From assembly GCF_964204865.1 (NCBI RefSeq), contig NC_135252.1:12049383-12113382 (forward strand): a stretch of DNA of 64,000 nucleotides, written 5' to 3'. Source of the stretch: Styela clava. Its lineage: Eukaryota > Chordata > Ascidiacea > Stolidobranchia > Styelidae. The position numbers and the translations under genes are program-made. The notes beneath the pieces were generated by a model, which saw only the letters and a list, made by a program, of their open reading frames with translations, did not search any database and was not told where the DNA came from. Positions 1 to 14,022 of this stretch are shown here, in pieces (position 1 is the first letter of the stretch; every line of letters starts with the position of its first letter).

Positions 1-981
1 GCAGCGACACCTACACTACCCGTATATTTCCATATAAATAAGCTAATACACGTTGCACGATTGCATCGGTTTAAACATTGCAATATTGCCTAGAATTAAT
101 TCAATGATGTGTAATATTATATGTAATGATTTTGAATAAGTTTTCCAATTCAACTCCTTTATTATTTAAATTGAATGCGGAGATTTCGTTCTATTAGTTA
201 TTTTTTAACAATATTGAGATATTGCGCAATAATGACGACAAAGTAGAAAACGATACATAAAAAGGAAAGGACGTTTTAACCTTTCTAGCGATTCCGCCAG
301 CTGGGTATGACAGTAATTTCCTTTGTCTTCTATGTGTAATAATATTATTGGCCGAGCATAACTCATGATTACATCTCCGATTTATCGATATGCCGTACTT
401 GGTATGTGTCATTTGTGCTTAGTGTAGTAACAGTGACGTAAGGCAAGTTAAATATCGCCGACAGTACGTGAAAGCGATGTTATTTCTTGACAAACCACGA
501 TCGACTTGCCGTGTTCGCCATAACGTTTACGTCAGTCGCAGAAACCGAAAAAATCTAATTCAAAACAAATTTATATCTCTAAAATCTTCAAAAGTATGGC
601 GCATGTATTACATAAAAATATCAGGAATAGCTAAAATGTATTTTTGGCCATGACGTTTTTAGTCATTTTTATCATGGTATGGGCACATTGTATTGTTTCG
701 GATTACAGTAAAAAAGTATTACTCTTTTTAATAAACTTTTTCCGAAGAGGGTATAATTCTAAAGCAGCCGGGCGTCTTTTTTGTATAAAATTATGACATA
801 GGAACAATGTAACACAACACAATAACTATGCCTATAAAATCAACAAATATGTAGTAATCATTATTGAATTCATTGATAAATCATGAGCAAACTATTTTAG
901 ATTATTTATGAAGACAGATAAAATATATGAAAGTTACTATTTTCCCTATGAATAATAAATACAATTTAGTCCATATAATAT
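1..981. other. non-coding, nothing recognised
   Basis: AT-rich sequence with only short ORFs that lack splice context. It would hold any downstream exons or the 3' UTR of the small minus-strand gene to its right. I see no RNA gene or repeat. Confidence 0.4.
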
Positions 982-3254
982 TTATATATATGTCAATGAC
1001 TCACAATTTTCCACTTGAGGCACGAACTGATCGTCGTTCGGACTTTCAGCTAAAAAGAATAATAAATATATAAATTTCAAAATAAATTTTGAAAAATATT
1101 GAAAAAACACAAATATTTTAATAATAGTATGTTAGCACTGTGCATCGCGGGATTTTTCAGGTACGTACTTGGTCGCTAACTCGATATTCACACAATCGAT
1201 ATTTGTTGGTGAAATAAGTACTGTCATTGAAAAATGGGTGGTCCCGTTTATATTTCTGTATCGGTAGTGAGTAAGTGACCAATGACGCAATTTCATTGAG
1301 AAAGGCGGACTTAATTATCAATTTCCTAAATAAAATTTGGGTATACTCCATGGCCGCTATGGGGAAACGTGGGCCCAATTTGATAACCCCTTGTCTATAA
1401 TATCAATTAGTAAACATTTTAGAAAATGGCTCTGTTGACAAGATTTATGTAATGAATATCATCGCAAAGAAGATGTTATATAGTTTTGATTTTTGCGAGT
1501 CATTTAAACCTTATACTTGCGTTATGAACTTGTTCATGATTTTGAACTTATTTGACATAATAAATCCTACGAACAGAGACTAAAAATTTCAAACTACAAT
1601 TTTGAGTGAAATTATGTACTTGATATTTAGATGCCCTTCGGCGAAGTTTTCCGGATGTTTGTGTTTTCATAATAACTAGTGTTTTTGTGAATAAAATAAG
1701 AATGATTTAATCGACTTACCGCTATCCACTATCCAAGATGTCAAATCTGATAAAACATCTGAAAAAAATAATTGAGAGTGTTTTTAAGAAATACATAAAA
1801 CTGCTTCGGTGCTGGTGTCATAACTTCGTATGATTGCGTTCAAATATTTGTAATAATTCACGAATACTTGGACCACAGCAAACCGAAAGAGACTCGAAAA
1901 TTATAGAAAACAACGGAAAATAGTCGAATTATTTCATTTAAATTCAAATTAAGATATGCATAGAACTAATACTATTAATAGAAACAACGAAAAATGAAAT
2001 GCTGCGATGGAAATTTAGGATACTTATATTAAGATTTTAAGCCTTGGGGATGAACCAACTTTAAAATATATTACCATCCGATAGAGCAAAATCGTCGTCC
2101 GTTATCTTGGTATTACCGTTGTTGTTATTCGAGGATCCGTCGTCATTAAAATTCTTCTCGTTTGGTTCCATTGGCGCAATGTTCTGTAAATTATAAAGCT
2201 CAATAAATAAAAATGTCGCATTTTTGTTATTTGTTGCACACTAACTTCTAATAGGACTAAAACCCATACATTTTTGTGAAAAAATCATTACTATTCTATG
2301 ATTGGGACAAATTAGTGGTGAAAATATTATAAATTAAACTGTTTTTAGCAAGAACAGAGTACGTGTCGTTACTATTGTTGACCGCCCAGATAACGAATGA
2401 AGTGACTAATTTGTATCATGTGGTTTCTGTCATTTTCCTTGTTATGTACGAATAAGTAATTACCTCACTGATTCACATCCATTTTAGTCGAGCGATAATA
2501 TATAACAAATAATATTATCGCTTGTTATGTTATGTGAAGTCTGATACATGGTAAGGTAAGTTATTAGAAAATCAAAAGCACGAAAACTGTTTTTCATGAC
2601 GCATTAGTAATAGAGTGTTATTTAGTCTAGATGTTTTTTGGATGTCGTAATTTAGACTGGACCAAAATAGTACAAAGTGTACTTGAGGTATCAAAGGTTA
2701 TGCTTGACCGGAATATACCGAACTTGTACAATTTATACCAAATCATTTCGACCAATAAAAGCCGCCATGTCGTCGTCAATATACACTGATTATAGGGTGC
2801 TTATGAAGTCTTGCATTAAATTAGGTAAAAAAAATAAGCTTCGTGTAACTGATGATAGGCATATAATGATGTATTAAAATTCAAATAAACACTGATTAAT
2901 ACAAAACAAACTTGGCCAAAATATATTTGAGAACTGACATTATGACGAAATTTTTATTGTAAGAGGACTTTACGAGCACTCTGTAAATCTCCTCCGAGAC
3001 ACCCTAGTATTTGAACCACTTACGACTTTTTCTTCAGTTGCGATCACTGGATAAGACTAATTCCCACCTCAAACATTCAACTATTTTATGAGGTATATCC
3101 ATATCTTTGTTTCCAAACGAAAATACAACGCAGATGTAAGAAATCTCGCAATGGACAATTGCGCTCAAAGACAACATAAATCAAATTGACTTACATGAGG
3201 TGAGAAAAAAGGAACTTCTTGGTCGCACATCGCGCCCTCCTTGGATGATATCAT
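982..3254 (-). CDS. unrecognised small acidic protein, four-exon model
   Basis: I do not recognise this gene. Four minus-strand segments join with GT-AG junctions and consistent phase: 3254-3195 (starts MISSKEGAMC, donor GTAAGT), 2183-2075 (acceptor TTTACAG, donor GTAATA), 1758-1720 (39 nt, donor GTAAGT) and 1049-982 (acceptor TTTTTAG, ends TAA). Together they give 276 nt, or 91 aa, rich in Asp, Asn and Ser. The middle contains an acidic/hydrophobic stretch (residues about 47-68, DDDFALSDDVLSDLTSWIVD) that could be a short activation-type or protein-binding helix; that is inference. A good GTGAGT donor inside the last segment (exon edge 1005) means the gene could instead continue to further exons that I could not find in 1-980. 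The first ATG is chosen because an in-frame stop lies just upstream; an acceptor-like TTACAG at about 3261 leaves open an upstream exon. The support is splice-phase agreement only. Confidence 0.42.
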
Positions 3255-3707
3255 AAACTTCTGTAACGTACAAAGCAAATTTCACTTCGTTCCGTTGTAA
3301 ATCCAAAGCTTTAGAATTTTATGTCATAAATTATCGAGGTATCACTAAATACATTCTGCAAATGTAAGAATACGTTAACCTGTGTGTACAACATCGATTG
3401 ATTGAGGGAAATGAATTTTCTACATTGTGACAAACAAAGGCATTCATAAATTTGCCTTTTTCTATTATTCTCATGATTCCACAATCCTTACAATTTCAGG
3501 CGATTGAGGAAAATTAGTACAGATTTTGTTTTGTGTTATAATTCATGTTACAAAGCTCATGCTACTCTCGTGCCGTCCATGGTCCCATATCCCAAATCAA
3601 GTAGATTTATCAAGAGATAAGTTATGTAAACGGAACCTACGTAAACTTACTTATCACCGAGCTACTTCCGTATCACGAAATCACGTGATTGACGACGAGA
3701 AGTACAC

Positions 3708-3847
3708 GATTCGAGCAAGGACGTGCTGCAAAGGAGTTAGAAACAAGACGCAAGGCGCTGAAGCAAATGCCATCAACGCAGTGCCATATAACGGCGCGCG
3801 TGGCTCTGTCCCAAATTCTTTAGCATATAGCGTCTTCAGCATGGAAT
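3708..3847 (-). other. weak candidate exon, amino-acid-permease-like
   Basis: A locally GC/CpG-rich stretch in AT-rich surroundings. On the minus strand an acceptor-like TTATTCCCAG at 3848-3857 is followed by an open frame containing GTEPRAPLYGTALMAFASAP and then LTPLQHVLARI, before a possible GTGTAC donor. The pattern of a Gly-Thr-x-Pro-Arg segment followed by a hydrophobic helix and LTPL resembles the segment around transmembrane helices 8-9 of APC/SLC7 amino-acid permeases. It is shorter than the family norm there and no neighbouring exon was found. The plus strand is also open (3526-3945, 139 aa) without recognisable features. This could be an orphan or decayed exon, or chance. Confidence 0.2.
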
Positions 3848-6800
3848 CTGGGAATAATGCCAACAACAAATCGAAATTCTACATTGAATCGCCAAATCTA
3901 CCGACATTTTATAGTATTGTTAGGTTTTATTTAGCTGAGGAATAAATACACGCTTATTTATTTAACGCACATTTGCATGGTGACAATTACCAACAAATGG
4001 CATTGATATTACTGTTTTTTTATACTGCAATGAATCGATAAATATGCATTCTCATATTTGGTTGAATTAATAATTGCATAGCGTAATATAAAAGAACATA
4101 ACTACGATAAATATATCTAATTTATAAAAAAAATTCTCAAATCATTGAGCTTTCGTGACAGTGCATTGGGTTACTGAGAAGTGCTAACTAGGTGAATCGT
4201 TCATTTATCTCCCAGAATGCATTGCGATTTACGGTGCAAAATTTATGAAAAAAATAATATAGACAAACAAAGATGTACCGCACAACATACGCAATGTTCC
4301 GTGTGTTACTGACGTATACAACGTGCACGTTGGAAACTAAGAATATAAAATAAATATGCAGAAACGGGTTTGGCAAATTTATCATCCGAATTTATGTTCA
4401 CAAAACAAGTTTTAAACCAAAAATAATAATTTAGAAAGATGATAATTTATTGGGCGTGAAATTCTTAGAAAAATCATCTACGAGATAATAAAAATAGGAA
4501 AATATTTTCAGCATTTTGCAGTAATTCAACCTGGCGCATTTGTAGCGAATAGCATGGAATTTCGCCGAATAACAACACAAACATCTAACGTTTGTTAACT
4601 TGGAATGGATAGCACTAGGTTATTATTAAAATTCAAGACATTGCGAATGTCGAAAGTCAAATTCCAGATTATGATCAAGTCTAACTTTACATTTTAAAAT
4701 TCTAAGTCATTGTTGTCATGCAAATGTACTAAAATTGTTATACGTGTATCTTATAACCATGACAAGTTTTTACAATAACTTCGCCAAATATATATTTTAT
4801 ATCGAACAACTTTTTACGGGTTTTAGGCGAAACATAGACAATTTGATATGTGGAGCACCAACTCACACTCGCCATTTTGGATGAAGCGTTTGAAATCAAT
4901 GAAAGACGTAAGTCAACAGAGAGTTGATTTCCTATTTTCCCTTGAGACAAATTGGGGGATTTTGTCTTGGGCCCAAATATAGTTGTTCTTGGGCGAAGCC
5001 AGTTTAAGCCGAGGACAGGACTAACCGCTTTCATTGCAAATGAGAAAATTTACGAAAAATATAAAAGTTTGATATAATATTGATTCAAAAATGACAACTA
5101 AATAATGGTTCGACATGCAGTCAACTGTATTTGGCATGCAGCGAAAAAAAATCGAAGCTACGTATTCTGCAATTACATAGGATTTTTACTTACGTACAAG
5201 AAGATTATCCTGTGCAAATGACCACACTCGTTGAAGAATGGTAGCTTATTGACTGATTCTTTTTACGTCCTATTTAAATTATACAAATGATGAGCGATCT
5301 ATATCCTCTACGTTCACTAATGAATTCGTTTCATCCAATCGCTAACAATTATGCAACAGAGTTACCAATCGGTGAATTATTCTGGTGATATTCGCGATTA
5401 TGCAATTCCCGTGCTGTGTGATTTTCGGGAATTTAATAAGTCTCATTACCACAATATATTCAAAAATGCAAATTTTCATTCTACTATTTGTTCAAGAGAA
5501 AATCATTTCGTTACGGTCAGACGATTTCTCATTCACAAATTTTTCAGTGGTTTGGAATTCAACGGAGTGAATATAATACGACGGAAGTTTTTCATTAGAT
5601 TAGCGCAACCATTCAATCGTAAAGATTGGGTAATGAGCGCTGACTTTTGTGAACGACGTGCCAAATTGATAGGATTTTGTCGGATAGTAAAGCACAATAA
5701 TTCCCAGATGAATAAGGAGTGACAAAAATACAAAATTAATTGTCTACAATACATCTTTGACTAGTATGCACTAATTGAGTACACAATAGGTAAATAAAAT
5801 AAACACATTTGAACGTGCGAATAATGGAACTGAGTAACAAAAGAAACCAATAATAGAGACATGGAAAAAAATTAGTAAGTAGTCACTGATAAACTGGAAA
5901 AGTACAATTGAGGAAAATCTTCAGATTCACGGTAATGAAATATGTTTTCAATCGAATCGCGATTATACTGTTACTTTTTCCAGCACAAAATATTGTTTTA
6001 TTTTGCAGCTAAGCATACATACGGTATCGTGTTGGGTAATTCACTTTAATGCAGATCTGTTGATTTTTAATGAGTCTGAGAAAAAGTAATTAATCATTTC
6101 CCACGCATTAATGTTGTCCCACACGATAATAAATGTTGTTTGCTTTTCGCTATCAAACAGCCTTCAATTAATTTCTATTTAATCGTACGTTACTTTACGA
6201 CCTCGGAACAAAAGAATCGGAATCATTCAATTAACCATAAAGGCCGCGTAGCTAAGTCTGTCGTTTAAACAAAACCAAATATGAAATGCCCAACTCACAA
6301 TTTCTAATAATCACTTATAATGTCAAAATAGAATTGAAAATGACGCGAAAGTCTGCCGATAGAATGATAGAACGCTGGCAATTTTACAATACACCAAGTC
6401 GGAAAACGTGACATCCGATTGTATAGATTTTTAAAAGAGCATGGAATCTGCAACTATTCTAGGAAAACGGGACGTCATCAGGTTCATTATAAATATAAGT
6501 TCGTTTCTAATATGAAACAACTAAAAATAAATCATATTAATGTGCAAAACGGCCCTAGGCCGCTACAAAAATGATGATTTCTATGTCTTGCAGTATTTTT
6601 GTACGTGTGAAAAGATATGGATTCTTTACCGTTACGCCCATTCAGGTAGACAAAAATTGGGCAAAAGAGTAGCTCACGTTTTTATAAAACGCAAATGATA
6701 TTTAGAAGTTTATAACAAAAACAAATGGAAAATGCAAATTTTAATTTTTCGTCACGAAATTCCAGCCAACATATTGTCATTTACACACAAAATGTCAAAA

Positions 6801-9800
6801 CTTGAGTACATATTTCGCAAAAAAAAAATTAAGAAGCAATTTCTCTTCTGATAACATTCAAATAATAAACGGAAATACGAAGCACGCGGCATATCTGCAA
6901 AACTATAAATTCAGTTACAACTCCCTGTAAGATGAACCTACATGCAGCTTTGAATTGTAATCGGACATTTATGAACCAAACATATGTTGGCAATACATTT
7001 CTTATATATAAATTCACAGGTCCATATGAACTATGCAAATCTGTGACGTTTGATACAAAAATTATCGCCAATATGGCATTCATTCGTTGCATGCAAATGT
7101 CAACCCTCGCTAAACTAAAGAGCAAAAAACGTAAAAACGTAAGAGATGTAACGATATTGAAGGTCCGAACGCGTCAAATAAATCTACATAAGTGACGTCT
7201 GTGTTTTTTGGCTTACAATTCCAAAATTTAAACGGTCAATGAAATATAACGTTTTTTTTTCAGTTTTCAATACTAAAAAAAAATATGATCTGAATATATC
7301 AGTCGAGTAAAATCAATTGCAAAGGCAACGATTTCCTTAATTTCTTTCGAAATGAAATTGTGTTTGCGCACCAAAACAGTGTGAAATAATGATTCAACTG
7401 GAGAAGTCTAAGCGTCGCAAGAAAAAATGTTACCGAAGAGGTATCGTAAGATATTTAAAATTTACATTCAAGTTTGGCAAATAGAATGACTTCGTTGTTT
7501 CTTATATATTTTGTTTCACGTTTTACGGAAGAATTCGTGAAGATATCGGCTTACCTGACGCGAGACAGCGTGAAGAATATTATCAAGAAACACATATTGA
7601 AACTTCATCATTACAGGTGTGAAATGTCTGCAATATCGCTAAGAATACATATTTCACGTTTGGACGGGCTAGATATATACTTAAGATATAGCTTGAATAC
7701 CTGTTTCTACGATATATTCCGTTTGATCCATCCCACGCATCAGACATGACTATTCCAGACGCATTTCCTCTGACACGATTTTTAACATCTTCAATAATCA
7801 AAAACGAAGTATCGTATCTGAGGTTGGTCATTATTTGATAAATAATGAAAACAGGTAAAATCTCAAGCAATAGATTTATGATTTAAGTTCAGTGAGCCAA
7901 TAATGTTGACAATTGTCATTGTTTCCTAGATCTAATCTCAATATTTCTAGATAAACGGCGCCGTTAGTCTCGATGTAAGTTCTACGCAAAAAAACGGAAG
8001 ATATTCATTTTATAAATAGATAAAACAATTGTCTTCTTCTAATCCTGGAATTGTGTTAAAACTGCAAAAAGAACGTTGTCTTACTAGGTTAAAAACACTA
8101 TAATTCACCTTGAAATTGCCTCTAAACGGATAAACACAACCTAACTTGATTTTGCGAAATGCTGTCTATATAACGGTATTACTTGAATCTTTTCACTTCC
8201 TGAGTCTTTTCTGTATTCAATGGTATGCATTGGGCAATCGTTATGCGATCCTTCTTACTAGTCTAATTTCACACGATAAAAGTGTCGTCGTATAAAACCA
8301 TATTATCCAACCAAAATCCGCTATTAGACCGATTAGCAACCGCGAAGGGGTCATCTTACGTCAAGAACGTAGATAATGTAGACCTAATCGGATAGTGAAT
8401 AAGTAGATTTTAACACATTTGTTGTTCAACATGCTTCATAAAAATACAGAGCAACAGGTGTATGGGTTCTTCTACACAGGAACGTAATAGAAGAATATAT
8501 TAAAGGCGCGCTACCTATTCTACCTATTACGTCGCGTGTTGGTCTTATGTTGAATGTAAAAATGTTCATTTATTCAGCACTCATAGTTTTGCTGTTTTTA
8601 ATTTGGCTCTTCATAAACATGCCCATATCCGAATCATTAGTGTGAAATATAATTAACCTACCAATGCAGACGGTGTTAAGTGTTGATTATGAGAATAAAT
8701 AATGTATCCTAATTCGAAAATACTTCGGATAAAAATGCACTTAGTTAGGCATTCAACAACTGTTAAAGCATATTCAAGTTGGTGCATTTAAATTCAATAA
8801 TATATATATACAATTCCTTAATATTGTTTAAATGCCTAAATAAAGTTTCCTGATGTAGCACATAAATTTTGACGGGAATATATTATTTCATGTATACACA
8901 GTACAGGGCAAGAAGAGCAGTTTCATAATTCAATGCTAATGTTTAATCGAGCTCTATCTAAAATTCTGATTTTCGAATACTTTACTTTGTCGTAAATGCA
9001 GTTTGACGGGTATGACTATTGCGATCGCTACTATTCATTAAAGGGTAGTATGCACAACTTCATTTTTTTATGTAATAGCTGCCATAACCTAATGAATAGT
9101 TTACGAGGTAAAATAAATTATTTAAAATGACGTCAATTGAAACAAGATATTTACGAAGATAGATAAATAGTCATAAAGTAAATTCGATTTGTAGGCAAAT
9201 TCCAATCGATAAATGGACGATTGTTTAAAGTGGTTTAATTTTTATATGAAAAAGTATAGATCTAACATGTGACAACTATCATTATTAGTATTTATGCAAA
9301 TATAAGGATTGTTTTAAAATTCTATTTCGTCTTTAATTATTAATGGAAACTGTCAAAGTTCGCCATTTTAACGCAATTTTAAACGAAATCGACTACCGGT
9401 AGTTGACAATCTATTATATATACACACGCTGATCTTATCGGATTGAGTGACACTGTCCACTTCATTTTACTTCACATTAGAACTGAAAGATGTGAACTCA
9501 CGATATGATACTTGACACCGTCGAAAGGTGATGGAGATATATCTTTTCCCCTTCAAACATTTACTTTTTCATATTCCAACCGATTCACTGCTGTTTCTTT
9601 GGCAACAAAATTAATCTGATTGTACTTGAAACAAACAAACTTCAACTATATTATGCGTTCAAACGCACTATAATAAACAGGATACAGGAAAGCTGAATCG
9701 CAAATTTGGCTAACGGCCTATTCATAACAGTATAGTCACAAAACGGTAAGAACATGATCTATCTAAATTCTAAACTATTGGAATTTTGTGATAACGTACA

Positions 9801-12214
9801 ACAGTCTATTCCAGTCGTTTAGCATTAAGTCGACAGAGATGCCTATATCACTCTAACCTTATCAATCAATTATATTATTTTTAAACATTATTATTCAAAT
9901 CATTTTTCTAGACGGTCTTTTAGATCACGTGCGCTTGCATAGCGCTTTCGAATGCTAGCCTGATGAATAATAAATAAGTCAGAAGCCTAAAATGATCGAT
10001 ATCCCAAATCCAACGCTTCCGACACGAGCGCGATAATCGCAATCTTGCTAAACAAGGAACCGTGTAAAGTGTTTCCGAAAGGTACCAAACAATAAAAGTG
10101 AAATCAAATAATAAAAGTAAAGTAATAACCGACCTTGCCTGTCTATCATTCGAGAGTACCGCATTTACGCCCTTCGGCAATGTGCACTGATGATTCACAG
10201 TGCGTTCGTATCGCACAATCGCTCTGCGATACCTCGTCCACATTTTATGAATTTGGCTCGTTTTTGTTTCTCTCTTTTTCAGATAAAATTTTCAATAAAA
10301 TAAACGTTGTCTGCTATTCACAAACGAGAAAGTATGAATACGACGGCCTTCGATCGTTACGTGCACTGAGTAGCCACTGCTTTGGATTATTCTTTTTATC
10401 TTTGTGTAACAGTATTTACTCGCTCGACAATGTACTCGTCTCGCTCTACTTATTTCTTTATTATATTCCCGCCTTTGTGAGTGCTCGGCCATGACGAAGA
10501 GCTTTCATTCACAAAAATAACTTATTATCTCTCAGCGAAAATGAACGTTTACAGAAAGCAGGCAAGAGGCTCCACAAAGAGGAAACGATTTTGTCGTTTC
10601 AACATTGTTAACTGACTAAACAAACAATTCAAAAGATCAACACGCAATTCATATATTTCTATTTTAAATTAATCTAAAAAATGGCAATAATTTTTTTAAA
10701 ATTATGACCCTTCCAAAATCAAAAGGTCTAAATGAGCCACAATCAGCTGTAAATTAATACAGTGCCGGCCTGAATGTTGCGATTCATACGGAACAAAATG
10801 AGTGGCATTGGAAAAGCGTTGTTGCATTTTGTTAAATAAAGACTATTTTCGTGAACCAGCAGTTTTTCCGCGAATCTCGATTTATATCGTTAATCCAACT
10901 ATATACAGCAACAGCAAATAAATTTAAAAAATACATTCAAAATACATACAAAAAATACGAATTACAGAGTCATCCTTCACAGTATTCCATGCTGCCATAT
11001 TGGCGATTTGCAATAGTATAATATTTGTCAACGGCGTTTTAAAAAACCGGTTCAGAAGAGTTATGAAAGCGAAAAAAATTTTTTTTGTTTGCAGTGCTAG
11101 TCAATTTCATAGGATGCCCCAATACCAAAAAAAAACTCTAACAACGTTGTTACGGCATAGACCCTGAGCAGAAACCGAATATCAATACGATTTGCTTTAA
11201 TCCCACGAAGTATGAAAAAAAAAGCCGTTCCCATACTTAAAATTACCGTCATTGAGTAATAAATAGATGAATTTTGATGACGCTGGAATTTCACCTCATC
11301 TATACCAAATATCTTATGACCTTTGCGTGATTTATTATAATGTTACGGATTTTCGTTTCACGAGATTGAATGATATAAAAACGAGGTAATTAATTTATGA
11401 ATGCGATGAGCTTGTGCTAGAAATAGCATCAAATAATCAATACATACCGCGGTGGACTAAATGCCTTCATTCAAATCACTTTACTTATTGGCCTCAATTC
11501 AGAAATTTGTACAAAGGCCTAATTCAGTATCAGCAGTAATTGAATGCAAAACCTTCATCCACTGCACCGTCATCTTTGATCAAGAACGATCTACTAATCT
11601 GAATTATTTTTACCCTTAGATACGACAATCGGTCCGATCATTTTGAAACATGAACCATATACGGTTCATATGGAATATACTGTGAACCAAGTAAGGTTAT
11701 TAGTACTTATAATGTTGTGAATTCTGCTGTGTCATTTTAGGTCACGTGTCAAAATTCATACTAAATTATATCTGGAATCAAAATTCATTTTGGTACATCG
11801 ATTCTTATATGTTTAACAAGCAATTTCCAAGAAGTGATTAACAAACCCATAAGTTCAAGGGAAAATCAAACATAAAAATAGGGCAACTGAATCACTTACG
11901 CACAAGTTCAACTCACTTTGGCGCTTCGTCGCTATATATGCTAGATTTCGTTAGAATAAAGCAATGTTATTCTATTATCAAAAAGCATTAAAAAATTAGA
12001 AAAGATTCGCATCGCATAGCTAATCCGAAAATCCGAAAAAATCCTGCAACTAAAATACGAAAAACATCAAGGAACCATTTTCATCCAAATAATATTATTT
12101 GGTCGAAGTACTCTTAGTGACTTTTTATGTAACCTTCGGCGGTCGCCATCATTGACGTTTGAGTAAATCAGATTAAGTGGTATCGAGCTCCTGAAGTCAT
12201 TACATCATTTGTTA

Positions 12215-12425
12215 AATTCCTGAATTCAATGCTCGCTTTACGAAGATGAAATGAACGAGAGAGAGCTCACGAACATAGACCACAAAATTATCGGTACCAT
12301 AAGAATACGCCGTTCTGTGGGCATTCTCCCGCCGAAATTCGCCGACAAAAAATCCAGGCAGAACAACATCAAACTGCGGGGCAAAACAACGAACTTTGCG
12401 GATTCCAGACAATATTATTTAAAAC
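12215..12425. other. coding-like GC-rich island, strand unresolved
   Basis: About 200 bp of clearly higher GC than the surroundings, open on both strands. The plus frame from the ATG at about 12251 reads MNERELTNIDHKIIGTIRIR and continues Lys/Arg-rich to a stop near 12426. The minus frame is open for 66 codons. There is no convincing acceptor or donor on either side and I recognise no family. It may be an isolated exon, a remnant of a retrocopy, or a regulatory CpG patch. Confidence 0.2.
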
Positions 12426-14001
12426 AATAAAGTCGAAGAATAAATATCGCAGTAGTCAAGTTTGTAAAATCTTCCTTAATGTCGTATTTCCATATATATT
12501 GTCCTTATTTAGTTACCTGTTTAGTCAATAATTTATTTTAGAACCAATGATATAAGAATTTTCCTGAACTTAAATGCAGTATAGGAGCCCCCGCTGAAAA
12601 AAACACCCCCGTTACCCCTCAAAATAAATAAAAAGTATACGGCGAGAGGCCACCATTGAGACAATTCATGCATCTTTTGACCAAGCCACACTAAAAAACC
12701 AACCCACATCTGTCAAGTGTTCCTCATTGTTTTGTTGCACCATTCCTCTGTGATATTTTGATCATGAAAAAAGAAACTTTTCGTTGATAAAACTTTAATC
12801 GTAATTAATACGTTTAAGTCAACAAATAATTGTTCGCCTACATAATTTTGTCTTTTAACCTATTAATTAAAATCCAATTTTCAGCAAATTGAGGCATGTA
12901 GACTGTTACTAATTATTAAACCGATATTATTAACAAACACTTGAATATAGCTAATTTATGCCTCTGGGTAGTTGGTCAATCAGATGATTGGTCCACCCCA
13001 TGTGATGATTACACTTGGCAAATAGTAAGTTAGTAACAGGTTGTTTCAAGGTTTGAAAAACACTGATTAGCGTCTGGAAAACAATTTCAAGTGATTTAAA
13101 TTGCCACTTTAAATACCGCAAATGTCAAAGTGAAAGAAATGAAAAATAAATTGAAATTAACTGATTATGAAACTCGCAATCTCTTTTAGTTGTTAATAAT
13201 CAGCTGTTTAACGCATACTTTGCAGGGAAAACAATTTCACTCGGGAATTCCTTGCAAAATGTTAATAGTGGACGGTTACTTATTTAAATTCAATGGTTCA
13301 CCGACCCGACCCTGTTGCCATTAATAAAAGACATACACAATTGTATAGTGAACGAATGCGATTCACTTTTCAAAACAACTTTCTTATCGTATTCAATTCA
13401 AACATCAAATTTCCTTGATTGGTTCTTTATTTGTGAAAGATGGGAGTTTTAGTCGTCGAATTGAAAGCGAATTTGTCGCACGCGACTAAGATAATTTTCC
13501 ATTCACATGGGCGTCATATAGGGTATCTTGTTACAATATCACAATACCCCCACAATAATAAATAGTAAAATTATTCCAGCATTGGTCATAAATAACTATA
13601 GGTGTGAGTGGAAATAATGCTCAGTGATGTATAGTTTTAGCTCTGTGTACATTTTCAGATATAATGTAATACTAATACAATATTGTATTCCAGTTTTAGC
13701 CACAATAGTAGAGATATACTGTTACGTATAACATATCTTGCTTTATTTTATATTTAGAAATCTCTATTGTTTAGATGTCATACAAAACATAGTCTACTAC
13801 AAATCAAATACACGAGAGATGCGCGTGCGTCATAACAATCTCCACAGTGGTAACAATGCCTTTTGTTTGTTCGCGTTTACTTAATGTCGACCCTTCTTTC
13901 CATCCATGGATATTTTGCGTAAAATAGTAATGCTGTGACATTTTGTTCTCGCCTCTATGTCCGATCAGATAATCTTGATTCCAAGCACGATTGTAGAATA
14001 T

Positions 14002-14022
14002 TATATATATATATATATATAA
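14002..14022. repeat. TA microsatellite
   Basis: Uninterrupted run of TA dinucleotides within intergenic DNA. Similar short TA runs recur at about 31332-31350, 31763-31790, 43397-43412 and 47070-47090. Confidence 0.8.

Noticed and set aside
4738..5034. 98-codon minus-strand ORF containing AAAATGGCGAGT
   Set aside because: The good start context gives only a short frame without homologous features or a convincing donor.
5351..5722. 123-codon plus-strand ORF
   Set aside because: Overlaps other open frames on both strands, has random-looking composition and no family motif.
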